Shown here: positions 1 to 8,083 of the stretch, in pieces | How positions within the stretch are numbered: position 1 is the stretch's first letter | Layout: every line of letters starts with the position of its first letter | From: SYFY01 sp043719475 | Lineage (GTDB): Bacteria > Pseudomonadota > Gammaproteobacteria > Pseudomonadales > Azotimanducaceae | Direction of reading: 5' to 3' | Length of the DNA stretch: 64,000 bases | Assembly (NCBI GenBank): GCA_043719475.1 | Contig: JAYSTS010000238.1 | Location: 1-64,000, forward strand | Made by a program: the position numbers and the translations under genes | The notes under the pieces: model-generated | Told to the model about the DNA's origin: nothing | Seen by the model: only the letters and a program-made list of their open reading frames with translations | The model's database searches: none

Positions 1-995
1 TTGGCGTGGTGCAGCGCAAGTTCGATGTTACGGGTTACCAATGCCAAACGGCCGAGCGCGGATTGCACCTGAATCGGGGTTGCCTGCGTGGCGACAAAAC
101 TATCGACCCGATCCGGTATGTCGAGCTTCGCCATCGAATACGTACCACGTTTGATATAGGTGCTCAGTGCACGGTCACCTTCTTCCAGCGACATACCGAA
201 GGCTGACTCGAACGCCACGTCAATGGGTTCGACGCGGACTCGACGCGCCAAATCAGACAGAGATCTTTGGTGTGTCCCGGTTCCGCCAAATACCGCAAAG
301 TGCACGAACGCCCATGCTTGAGGGTAATACCGTGCATCGCCATGTATCGCCTCATCCTGGTTCAACTCAAAAAACTCGCCGAGCGGCCGTAATCCCAAGT
401 CGCGCAACAGCTGGATGTGCTGAGGTAAGGCGCGCCCCCACTGAGCGGTTCCACGACGGATCTCGATTGTTGACAACACCTCGGCGTAACCTTCATTGAA
501 CCACAGGGGTAACTCAACGCCGCTCGCGCTGAAAAACCAGTGCACGGCTTCGTGGTTGAGCACGCGTCGGGTTTCACGCGATTGATTAGTCGCCGGTGTG
601 CCCATCACACTCCAGTTCGCCTGGCGACCAAATACCCCAACGATTTTTTTGGCTTGGCCGGATTCTGTACGCAGTCGATACGCCGCGAAGTTCTTGGCCC
701 TGTCGAACAGCACAATCGTCAGCGGGGGCAGGCCCTTGCGTTCGATCGCATACAAACTGAACAGTGCTGAAACGAACTGGTCGAATTCACCTGCCCAGCG
801 ACGAGTTTTCCGCTCATCCAGCTGTGAGATCACGCTGAACTCGGGCGTTTGTAGTCGCAACCAATCGGTTTCTGCCGCGACAGCTGACGTGGAAAAACCA
901 ATCCATAGCAGGCCAGCGAGGATGTGCGTCCCTCTACGCATCCCGACCCACAAACTGGCGATGCCAGAACGCGACAACATATTTTGCGTAACCAT
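1..995 (-). CDS. Putative secreted zinc metallopeptidase (DUF1570-like), 3' end cut by window edge
   Basis: The reading frame is open from an ATG at 995 to the window edge, so the C-terminus is missing (at least 331 residues). The N-terminus has a hydrophobic signal segment (about residues 24-40, ending SAVAAET), so the protein is probably exported. A gluzincin-type zinc site is visible: HEAVH at residues 148-152, and about 16 residues later NEGYAEV, whose Glu168 would be the third ligand. The preceding part (VLFDRAKNFAAY) resembles the DUF1570 / peptidase-MA fold. GGAG lies 6 nt upstream of the ATG and supports this start; an in-frame stop just upstream excludes a longer one. Substrate unknown. 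The family call is inferred from motifs. Confidence 0.7.
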   Translation of the reverse strand, partial: MVTQNMLSRSGIASLWVGMRRGTHILAGLLWIGFSTSAVAAETDWLRLQTPEFSVISQLDERKTRRWAGEFDQFVSALFSLYAIERKGLPPLTIVLFDRAKNFAAYRLRTESGQAKKIVGVFGRQANWSVMGTPATNQSRETRRVLNHEAVHWFFSASGVELPLWFNEGYAEVLSTIEIRRGTAQWGRALPQHIQLLRDLGLRPLGEFFELNQDEAIHGDARYYPQAWAFVHFAVFGGTGTHQRSLSDLARRVRVEPIDVAFESAFGMSLEEGDRALSTYIKRGTYSMAKLDIPDRVDSFVATQATPIQVQSALGRLALVTRNIELALHHA

Positions 996-1410
996 TCACT
1001 GCTCCACACGCATGCTGCGGAAGTATCGCAGCGCCTCAACGACGCCGGCAACGTCAACTACGCTTCCGTCGAAACATCACCGCGCCTGTAGTCACTTCGA
1101 AACTCGGAGGACACACCTCGTGCAAGGCTGGTTACGACGATGTCGCCAGACACTCCATGATCCCTTCGTCGAGCGCTGACGGGTCCTCGACAACTCACAA
1201 CCCTGCGCGACTGAATTCCGCACTTCCCGTCTCGCCTAAAAGGCCGTAGGTCATCTACCATCTGCCGTGCCAGGACTTCACCATCGTCTGATCGTTCGCC
1301 GGCTCATCTCTGAGCGCCGACCAAATTTTGGCCTGTGGCAGTACTTCGTAATCGCCGAGAAAACATTCGTTATCCTTCCTGTCCTCAGGAGACACCCACT
1401 AAGCCAGTTC
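996..1410. other. Intergenic stretch without recognisable gene
   Basis: About 415 bases lie between the 3' end of the ENPP-type gene and the start of the metallopeptidase gene, both on the minus strand. The longest minus-strand frame inside (1058-1261, 67 codons) is rich in Arg and Ser, with no family resemblance and no good ribosome binding site. I see no clear hairpin followed by a T-run and no tRNA-like fold. The promoter of the metallopeptidase gene is presumably here, but I cannot point to it. Confidence 0.5.
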
Positions 1411-2601
1411 TTACTCCAACTGAATGACCCGGCCCTCCGATTGTGCGGGTGGCTCGATGTCGAGCAATGCCGCGACCGTGGGCGCCACATCGATCTGATG
1501 TACAACGCCCACTGATCGGCCGGCTGCGACGCCTCGCCCCTTGGCCAGAAAAATCGCGCCCATATCCGGCAGTTCCGGAGCGTAACCATGGCCACCGAAA
1601 TCCCAGCCGAAGAAGCTCAGAAAGTCCTCGGCGACACCCTCGGCTCCGGCTGCACTTGAAAACGTGAAAGGCGGTGGGGTCATCACGACGAGATCGCCCA
1701 TCCGCGATGAAGGGGCAATGCGAAGCGCCTTGGCTTCTCCGCCGCTTCGCACTTCCACATTTTCCAGCGCGGATAGCACAGTGCGGGCTGCTGTGATCTG
1801 CCCCGTATCCTTGAGATGCACATGCGCAACCGTCGACCCAGTGATCGTAGCTTTGACGCCTGCGGAATCGAGCGCGCCGCGCAAATCGATATGCGCGCCC
1901 ATCGGGGTCATGCCGTGATCGCTGACGAGGATCAACGTCAAGGCAGGCCATAGACCAAGCTTGTCGATGCCATCCAGTAACACCCCCAGCGCCTTATCCT
2001 GAGTGACCAACTGGTCTTGCACGTTTGTACTGTCTGGTCCGAACCGATGGGCGACATGATCCGTGCCGGCGAAGTAGCTCATGATGAGGCGAGGCTGGGA
2101 TTCGCCAGACAAAACAAGCCAGGCCAGGATTTCGCTGACCTTCTCGGACTCGGGTCGTCTGCCGTCAAAAGGCGCCTTACGGTAACGCGGCTTCTGGCCA
2201 TGCCAGTCTGTCTCGGAGCCGACCCAGAAATAGGTCGCAGTCGTGATGCCTTGGCGAGTACTCGCTATCCACAGAGGCTCCGCCAACAACCAGCTTGCGT
2301 CGCCTGACATTGAATAGTAGCCGCGCTTCGAGTCGATGAAGCTGTTGTCGACGATGCCATGCACATCGGGGTAAGTGCCGGTGGCCAGAGCAACGTGTCC
2401 GGGAAAGGTATTCGACGGGTAGACCGGGGTCATCCGGGTGGCATGTGCACCTTCCTTCAACAGGCGGGCAAACGCGGGGAGGCCATCGCGAGCTGGATAG
2501 TCATGTCGCACACCATCCATGGAAATCAGTACAACAATCGGCGCCTGGGCGACAACCTGCCCAACCACCAGACAAAGCAGAAGCAGAAAACACCGCGCCA
2601 T
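1411..2601 (-). CDS. Exported alkaline-phosphatase-superfamily phosphodiesterase (ENPP / nucleotide pyrophosphatase type)
   Basis: 396 residues with a signal peptide (about 1-19, ending VVAQA). It carries the two-metal site of the ENPP branch: D29 in SMDGVRHDY, nucleophile T65 in YPSNTFPGH, D181 and H185 in FAGTDHVAH, D228-H229 in SDHGM, and H339 in FGGHGY. The EPLW segment near residue 108 is also typical of ENPPs. Members hydrolyse phosphodiester or pyrophosphate bonds in nucleotides or phospholipids; the substrate here cannot be read from the sequence. It would act in the periplasm or outside the cell. It is divergent from the MFS gene, with only 42 bp between start codons, so the promoters must overlap. 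Confidence 0.88.
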   Translation of the reverse strand: MARCFLLLLCLVVGQVVAQAPIVVLISMDGVRHDYPARDGLPAFARLLKEGAHATRMTPVYPSNTFPGHVALATGTYPDVHGIVDNSFIDSKRGYYSMSGDASWLLAEPLWIASTRQGITTATYFWVGSETDWHGQKPRYRKAPFDGRRPESEKVSEILAWLVLSGESQPRLIMSYFAGTDHVAHRFGPDSTNVQDQLVTQDKALGVLLDGIDKLGLWPALTLILVSDHGMTPMGAHIDLRGALDSAGVKATITGSTVAHVHLKDTGQITAARTVLSALENVEVRSGGEAKALRIAPSSRMGDLVVMTPPPFTFSSAAGAEGVAEDFLSFFGWDFGGHGYAPELPDMGAIFLAKGRGVAAGRSVGVVHQIDVAPTVAALLDIEPPAQSEGRVIQLE

Positions 2602-2643
2602 GCGGGCACCTGTTCGTGAGTTCGACTTACTATAACCATCAAC

Positions 2644-3876
2644 ATGAACAATTTTGTCGCCACCCGATTTCCGGCGCTGGGGTTCCCCCTGTACCGCCGC
2701 TATTGGCTAGCCTCGTTCGCGTCTGTTGGTGGCTCGCAACTTACGATACTTGCGCAAGGCTGGCTGGTGTTCCAGCTCACCGGATCCGCCTGGCATCTTG
2801 GGTTGTTGGGCGCGGCTGTTGCGTTACCCAATATCCTGGTGACACTGATCGGTGGGGTGATTGCAGATCGAGTCGACAAGCGACTGATCATGATGGGGAC
2901 ATCGCTCGTTACTTCGTTATTGCTTGCGCTTCTGGCCGTGCTCGACGGACTGGATTCGATCAACCTCTGGCAAGTACTCACTATCGTTGCCAGCATAAGC
3001 CTGATAACGGGGTTGGATTGGCCTGCGAGAGTTTCGATCTATCCACTCCTGGTGGATCGCGACGCCTTCATGAATGCCGCTGCGCTGAACGCGGTAATCT
3101 GGCAGTCGACCCGAATGGCCATGCCCGCGCTCGGCGGACTGTTGATCGCAACCGGTGGGACCTGGCTTCTGTTCGCATTGGGCGCGGTCGGCTATCTGGT
3201 GATGTTCGTCGTGATTTCAGGCATCCGCGTGCACGTGCCAACGGCCATGGCACAGAGCCCTTTCAGCCAGATGATCGAGGGTTTGCGTTTTATCGCGACC
3301 AGCCAGGTTTTCGCTCCACTGCTGATCGTCACCTTTGCGGGCATGTTTTTCTGCAATGCCTACGTACAGATCATGCCGGTTTTTGCATCGACGATTGGTG
3401 GTGACGAACGGGCTTACGGTTACCTGCTGGCCATGGGCGGATTCGGTAGCGTGGTGGGTACGTTTGTCGCCAGCGGCTTTCAGCATCACCAGCGACTGGG
3501 TTGGATCATGTTCGGATGCGCTGCGTCAACCGCAGTCACAACATTGATCTTCGGATGGGTGGCCGCAGCCGGGTGGCTGATGCCCGCCCTGACCTTCACT
3601 TTTCTGGCAGCCACCCTGTCATCGATCTTCATGGTGACATCCATGGGTGTCTTGCAGCTGACTGTGCCTGACCATCTGCGAGGACGAGTCATGGGAATTC
3701 ACGCCATCGGCTACAGCCTCGGACCCCTCGGAGGGCTGTTTCTTGGCGGACTGACGGAGCCCTTCGGACCGGCGATCGCCGTCTCCTTGGGCTGCAGCGC
3801 TTTCATCCTGGTCATCTACGTGATCAGCGTCCGTCATCCAGTGCTCGTGAACAGTGGCGGGCACCACTTCCTATAG
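2644..3876 (+). CDS. MFS exporter (EntS-like, MFS_3 family)
   Basis: 410 residues, strongly hydrophobic, consistent with 12 membrane helices. Motif A after the second helix reads GGVIADRVDKR (residues 70-80), and the second half has PDHLRGRVMG (about residue 340), which is typical of the EntS-like effector-exporter branch of the major facilitator superfamily. These inner-membrane proton antiporters export small molecules; the substrate is not deducible. There is no siderophore gene nearby, so a siderophore role is not supported. The last codons and the stop lie inside a 15-bp tandem repeat (3861-3890). Confidence 0.85.
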   Translation: MNNFVATRFPALGFPLYRRYWLASFASVGGSQLTILAQGWLVFQLTGSAWHLGLLGAAVALPNILVTLIGGVIADRVDKRLIMMGTSLVTSLLLALLAVLDGLDSINLWQVLTIVASISLITGLDWPARVSIYPLLVDRDAFMNAAALNAVIWQSTRMAMPALGGLLIATGGTWLLFALGAVGYLVMFVVISGIRVHVPTAMAQSPFSQMIEGLRFIATSQVFAPLLIVTFAGMFFCNAYVQIMPVFASTIGGDERAYGYLLAMGGFGSVVGTFVASGFQHHQRLGWIMFGCAASTAVTTLIFGWVAAAGWLMPALTFTFLAATLSSIFMVTSMGVLQLTVPDHLRGRVMGIHAIGYSLGPLGGLFLGGLTEPFGPAIAVSLGCSAFILVIYVISVRHPVLVNSGGHHFL

Positions 3877-3910
3877 CACCACTTCCTATAGCACCACTTG
3901 GCACCACTGG
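3861..3910. repeat. 15-bp tandem repeat across the MFS stop codon
   Basis: The 15-mer gcaccacttcctata occurs at 3861-3875 and again at 3876-3890. It is followed by two shorter partial copies beginning gcaccact at 3891 and 3901. The TAG stop of the MFS gene is formed at the junction of copies one and two, so an exact duplication leaves the protein length unchanged. The pattern is typical of slipped-strand duplication. Confidence 0.85.
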
Positions 3911-3965
3911 AAAGGCGGGCCTAGCTTCTAGAGAATAGAGCAAATACTGCTTCTTCGGAGTTCGC

Positions 3966-4184
3966 ATGATTGTTCCTCCAACCCAGATGCCGATTGTCCG
4001 CAACGGCAAAAAATACCCGGGTATCTACTCAGTTTCTGGCAGCACGATGATCGCCCGTATCCCGGGGCTGAGTTCGCGCAGCATCCAGATCAGTGGTGGT
4101 GATATCAAGGCGGCAGCGACGAAGCTGTTCGAAGAGATCATTGCCGAAGTGGATGGCTGGGCACATCTGGAACAGCATCGCTGA
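3966..4184 (+). CDS. Small conserved-looking protein of unknown function
   Basis: 72 residues with an ATG start and GGAG at a good distance (ttcggagttcgcATG). The composition is that of a folded cytosolic protein: mixed beta-like segments (MPIVRNGKKYPGIYSV, TMIARIPGL) followed by an amphipathic helix (about residues 45-65, DIKAAATKLFEEIIAEVDGW). There is no signal peptide or membrane segment. I do not recognise the family. Codon use looks like its neighbours. It stands alone between the MFS gene and a convergent pair, and two hairpins follow its stop codon. Confidence 0.6.
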   Translation: MIVPPTQMPIVRNGKKYPGIYSVSGSTMIARIPGLSSRSIQISGGDIKAAATKLFEEIIAEVDGWAHLEQHR

Positions 4185-4190
4185 TCCCAT

Positions 4191-4236
4191 CCATCAATTC
4201 GCACGCGAATTGATGGGGGCGCTAACCCAATTAGCG
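4191..4236. terminator. Two consecutive hairpins between convergent genes
   Basis: The first is an 11-bp perfect inverted repeat: ccatcaattcg at 4191-4201 pairs with 4206-4216 around a 4-nt loop. The second is a 6-bp stem, cgctaa at 4220-4225 with ttagcg at 4231-4236. Neither is followed by a T-run on either strand, so intrinsic termination is only a possibility. The position between the small plus-strand gene and the convergent coiled-coil gene fits a shared 3' end structure. Confidence 0.45.
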
Positions 4237-4291
4237 TCACGTGTCCCGTCGATTAATTCGCAAGCGAGTCAAGCGCGGGTCTAAGCGCGTT

Positions 4292-4948
4292 TCAACCAGC
4301 GACACGCCGCGCTGGTTCCCGCTCAATTTCAAGTTGTTGATGCAAGACGTGCAGAGATTTGTTTTGCAGTTCTCGCTCCCGTTCGAGTTCGCGAACTCGA
4401 CGCTCCTCTGCGGCCAAAGCCTGCTCGAGTCGATCCACTTCGCTGAGCTTGCGGATCAGTCGGCCTTCCAGCTCTTTGTTGGCGAGCTCCAGCGCTTCCG
4501 CCGGCTTCAGGTTCACCGCACTTTTGGTTTGTAGTTCCTGCCGCAGACGCGCGATTTCGGTATGCAGCGCCGTGATCAGGTTGTTGCTCGCTTCTTCACC
4601 CGCTCGGGCAGCGCCGTGTTCTTGTACCACCCGCGCCAGTTCCAGCTGAAGATCACTGAGCCGCGCAGCCTGTGTATCGCACTGTTCACGCAGTTGAGCC
4701 GCAATTTCTGTAAGTGCCGGGGACACCTTTGGCTCTTGTGCCTGCGCTGCCAACTCAGATGCCCGCTGCTCTGCGGCCACGAGCGCCTCTTCGCGACGCG
4801 CAAGGTCGCGACGCAATTGGCTGACCTGAGTGCCAACAGTCGCAAGCGTAGAGCGTCTGCGCAGTTGGGCCAACAGCCAGCCCGTGACAACGCCTGTTAT
4901 AAGCGCAATGGCAAGGTAGAAAAAGATCTGGCCGACAAGATAGATCAC
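4292..4948 (-). CDS. Membrane-anchored coiled-coil protein, function unknown
   Basis: 218 residues. The N-terminus has one membrane helix (about 3-25, LVGQIFFYLAIALITGVVTG). Nearly all the rest is predicted heptad-type coiled coil rich in Glu, Arg, Leu and Ala (about 45-205), interrupted around residues 70-80. The start is GTG at 4948, and its GTGA overlaps the TGA stop of the upstream OmpA-like gene, so the two are translationally coupled. The topology suggests a short anchor with a long cytoplasmic rod, as in envelope or division scaffolds, but I recognise no family. An 8-bp inverted repeat (4294-4301 with 4310-4317) lies at its 3' end. Confidence 0.75.
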   Translation of the reverse strand: MIYLVGQIFFYLAIALITGVVTGWLLAQLRRRSTLATVGTQVSQLRRDLARREEALVAAEQRASELAAQAQEPKVSPALTEIAAQLREQCDTQAARLSDLQLELARVVQEHGAARAGEEASNNLITALHTEIARLRQELQTKSAVNLKPAEALELANKELEGRLIRKLSEVDRLEQALAAEERRVRELERERELQNKSLHVLHQQLEIEREPARRVAG

Positions 4949-5625
4949 GCGGACGCTCCTGCCACCCTGAAGGTGACACGTTCGTTGGTTTGCCCGGACG
5001 TCTCACCGGCGATTACGGGTTGCGACTCACCATAGCCAACAACAAGAATCTGCCGAACGGCTACCCCCGAACGAACCAGATAACGCGCAACTGTGTCGGC
5101 GCGACGGGCGGTAAGCTGTTGGTTGATACTGGTGTCGCCCCGCTGTCCGGTGTGCGCGGCTACCTCAACTTTGTGGCTGCACTGGCGAATGACCGCAGCC
5201 ATCCGCTCCAGCGCCTCGTAACTTTCGTCTTCGAGCTCCTCACCTCCGGCTTTGAATCGGACCTTCGACTCTCGACTGAAACCATCGAGCTGGCGTTGGC
5301 ATCGTGTTGCCTCCGGCAAGGTGACGAGTCGGGATACAACGTTCGCCGCAGCGGGTTCCTGGCGCGCCTTGCCCAACGCTTCAACGGCATCGGCGTCCGT
5401 TTGCGCAACGCCGTGAAGAACAACCTGCCGACCATCCACTTCGACGGCGTACCAAAGCAGCGGACTGTCTGCAACTGCGTGCGAAACCCGAGCATGTACA
5501 TCAGCAACGATGTGATCCGCTTCCAGAAACAGGCTGACAAATCCCAGACCAAGCCAGAGCGCAGCGGCTGTGGTGAAAAGCTCGAAGCGAGTGAAGCCAC
5601 CGGTTTGAAGATCAAAGGTCTGCAT
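4945..5625 (-). CDS. Inner-membrane-anchored OmpA-like domain protein with BON-like middle segment
   Basis: With ATG 5625 the product has 226 residues; an upstream GTG at 5673 would add 16. There is one uncleaved-looking membrane helix (about residues 15-33). A BON-like segment follows (about 55-90, VDGRQVVLHGVAQTDADAVE), then an OmpA/MotB C-terminal domain (about 120-224) with LTARRAD and VGYGESQP. The usual HTD of the peptidoglycan-binding site reads HTG here, so the acidic ligand for diaminopimelate is missing at its normal place. It is followed by the coiled-coil gene with a 4-nt overlap, which suggests a two-protein envelope complex. Peptidoglycan binding is therefore uncertain. Confidence 0.78.
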   Translation of the reverse strand: MQTFDLQTGGFTRFELFTTAAALWLGLGFVSLFLEADHIVADVHARVSHAVADSPLLWYAVEVDGRQVVLHGVAQTDADAVEALGKARQEPAAANVVSRLVTLPEATRCQRQLDGFSRESKVRFKAGGEELEDESYEALERMAAVIRQCSHKVEVAAHTGQRGDTSINQQLTARRADTVARYLVRSGVAVRQILVVGYGESQPVIAGETSGQTNERVTFRVAGASA

Positions 5626-5782
5626 CAGCACATTGTGCCGTGGTGAGCGTTCCCGGATCGTGAACGGGGTCACCTCAAGGGGAGTTCAAAGCCGCGCCTT
5701 CCCGGCCATCGCCCGCTCCTTTCTCCTGCTGCAATGCTGGTACACTCGCTCTGCTAACCGTTTTTCAGTGGGGGGAACGACT

Positions 5783-8011
5783 ATGACGGTCCGTGGTTTC
5801 GTGATCGCTTTCACGCTTTGTGCTTTCGCAGCGTGTTCACCAGAACAATCCGCTGCTCCTGAGGTCTCCGCCTCTGCCGAAGCCGCACCTGCGGCAATAG
5901 CAGCACCGGGTTCGAGCGGGGCCGCCAACGTGGATGGCGCCCGCATCACCAACGCCAACAGCGAACCAGGCAACTGGCTGTCTACTGGGCGCACCTACGA
6001 CGAGCAGCGTTACAGCCCGCTCGATCAGATCAACCAGGACACCGCCAAACAGCTTGGACTGGCCTGGCACTGGGACACCAAGACCCGTCGTGGTCTCGAA
6101 GCAACACCGCTTGTCATCGACGGTGTGATGTATACCTCCGGTTCGTGGTCCGTGGTCTGGGCACACAACGCCAAGACTGGTGAACTCTTGTGGGAATACG
6201 ACCCGCAAGTTCCGCGTGAATGGGCCAAATACGCCTGCTGTGACGTGGTGAATCGGGGCGTTGCAGCGTGGAAAGGCAGGATCTATGTAGGCACCATCGA
6301 TGGCCGACTGATTGCGCTGAATGCCGCAACCGGCAAACCCGATTGGGACGTGCTGACCATCGACAACACCAAGCCCTACACCATCACAGGCGCACCTCGT
6401 ATCGTCAAAGACAAGGTGATCATCGGCAATGGTGGTGCGGAGTACGGCGTGCGTGGATATGTTACGGCGTACGACGCGGCAACGGGTGAACAAGCCTGGC
6501 GCTTCTACACCGTGCCGGGAGATCCGTCTCAGCCTCAGGACTCGAAAACCATGGAGATGGCTGCGGCTACCTGGCGCGGCACCGACTGGTGGAAGGTCGG
6601 TGGTGGCGGTACCGCATGGGACTCGATGGCTTACGACCCAGAGCTCAACCAGATCTACATCGGCGTGGGCAATGGGTCGCCATGGAATCGTTACATTCGC
6701 AGCCCGGGCGGCGGTGACAACCTGTTCCTCGCCTCGATCGTCGCACTCAATGCCGATGATGGCAGTTACGTCTGGCACTACCAGACAACGCCCGGCGACA
6801 CCTGGGACTACACCGCAGTTCAGCACATGATTCTGGCTGACCTGCAGATCGATGGTCAGCCTCGCAAAGTCATCATGCAGGCGCCGAAAAACGGCTTCTT
6901 CTACGTCCTTGATCGCACCAACGGACAGTTCATCAGTGCCGAAGCCTATGTCCCGGTGACCTGGGCAACACACGTCGACCCCGAAACCGGTCGACCGGTG
7001 GAAAACCCCGACGCGCACTACGCCAACGAAACAAAGAAAATTCGTCCGGCACCGTACGGTGGCCACAACTGGCATCCGATGACGTTCAATCCCAAGACCG
7101 GCCTCGTGTACATCCCGGTTCTGGATCTGCCGTTCAAATACGGCCAGGACAACGCCTTCAAACACAATCCGACCGAGTGGAACACCGGCGTCGATTTCGC
7201 TGAGACGATCCCGAGCAAGGATCCAGACACGATGATTGCCGACATGAAAGACGTGAAGGGCCATCTTTCGGCCTGGGATCCAGTGGCGCAGAAAGAAGTG
7301 TGGCGCGTTCAGCATTCGAATTCGTGGAATGGCGGTCTGTTATCGACGGCCGGCAACCTCGTTTTCCAGGGTCGCGCCGATGGGTATTTCGCTGCCTATA
7401 CCGCCGACAAGGGCGAGCTGGTCTGGGAAACACCGGTTCAGGTGGGCATCATCGCCGCGCCAATCAGCTATTCGGTTGATGGCGAACAATACATCGCCGT
7501 CGTCGCGGGCTGGGGCGGGGCCTATGGTCTCGCGTCCGGCATGCCGCGCCATCGCAACAATGCGCTCGAAGCAGGCCGCATCCTGGTCTGGAAGATCGGT
7601 GGAAAGGCTGTATTGCCGAAGCAGGAAGTGGCGTTCATTGCCATACCCAAACAACCTGACATCAAGACGACACCCGAGGAAGTGGCGCACGGCGAAAAAC
7701 TGTTCCATACCTCCTGTGCGGTATGCCACGGTGCCGGGGCGCTGAGTGCCGGCAGCATTCCCGATCTGCGTTATGCCAGCGCCGCGACCCACGCCGCGTG
7801 GGATGCCATCGTGCGTGGTGGAGCGTTCCAGAGTAAGGGGATGCCGAAGTTCGACCACCTCCTTCAGGAGGCAGATGCCAAAGCCATACAGGCTTACGTG
7901 ATCACGGCCGCCAACAACACCATCGCGTTCTGCGAGAGTGAATATCGCAAGAACTATCCGGAGTTGCTGGATACGGCTTGTACCCGCGCCAACACGCCAA
8001 CGACGCCATGA
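5783..8011 (+). CDS. PQQ-dependent quinohaemoprotein (alcohol) dehydrogenase
   Basis: 742 residues from ATG 5783, preceded by gggggaa. The N-terminus is an export signal with a possible, imperfect lipobox ending at Cys18. The body is an eight-bladed quinoprotein propeller with repeated Trp-containing blades. Adjacent cysteines C152-C153 (YACCDVV) form the vicinal disulfide over PQQ. A C-terminal cytochrome c domain has CAVCHG at residues 645-650. This is the type II quinohaemoprotein architecture, oxidising alcohols in the periplasm and passing electrons to cytochrome c. No pqq biosynthesis genes are in the window. An earlier in-frame start at 5633 is unlikely because it lacks a ribosome binding site. 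Confidence 0.92.
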   Translation: MTVRGFVIAFTLCAFAACSPEQSAAPEVSASAEAAPAAIAAPGSSGAANVDGARITNANSEPGNWLSTGRTYDEQRYSPLDQINQDTAKQLGLAWHWDTKTRRGLEATPLVIDGVMYTSGSWSVVWAHNAKTGELLWEYDPQVPREWAKYACCDVVNRGVAAWKGRIYVGTIDGRLIALNAATGKPDWDVLTIDNTKPYTITGAPRIVKDKVIIGNGGAEYGVRGYVTAYDAATGEQAWRFYTVPGDPSQPQDSKTMEMAAATWRGTDWWKVGGGGTAWDSMAYDPELNQIYIGVGNGSPWNRYIRSPGGGDNLFLASIVALNADDGSYVWHYQTTPGDTWDYTAVQHMILADLQIDGQPRKVIMQAPKNGFFYVLDRTNGQFISAEAYVPVTWATHVDPETGRPVENPDAHYANETKKIRPAPYGGHNWHPMTFNPKTGLVYIPVLDLPFKYGQDNAFKHNPTEWNTGVDFAETIPSKDPDTMIADMKDVKGHLSAWDPVAQKEVWRVQHSNSWNGGLLSTAGNLVFQGRADGYFAAYTADKGELVWETPVQVGIIAAPISYSVDGEQYIAVVAGWGGAYGLASGMPRHRNNALEAGRILVWKIGGKAVLPKQEVAFIAIPKQPDIKTTPEEVAHGEKLFHTSCAVCHGAGALSAGSIPDLRYASAATHAAWDAIVRGGAFQSKGMPKFDHLLQEADAKAIQAYVITAANNTIAFCESEYRKNYPELLDTACTRANTPTTP

Positions 8012-8043
8012 GTGGGGCGGCCTGAGTGTCGCTTTCGGCTGCA

Positions 8044-8077
8044 GGCACCTCGCCCGTAATGGGTCAGGTGCCTTTTT
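8044..8077 (+). terminator. Intrinsic terminator of the PQQ dehydrogenase gene
   Basis: The stem ggcacct (8044-8050) pairs with aggtgcc (8066-8072). An inner ccc/ggg pairing is also possible, and a run of five T follows directly (8073-8077). It lies 33 bases past the stop codon and ends before the convergent EEP gene. Confidence 0.8.
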
Positions 8078-8083
8078 ACCGGT

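Noticed and set aside
598..1179. Plus-strand open frame (193 codons) at the left edge
   Set aside because: Lies opposite the truncated metallopeptidase gene, which has a signal peptide, HEAVH and a ribosome binding site; the plus frame has none of these.
5837..7315. Long minus-strand open frame (492 codons) opposite the PQQ dehydrogenase
   Set aside because: The opposite strand encodes a full dehydrogenase with cofactor motifs. The antisense frame shows no family motif and arises from the codon bias of the real gene.
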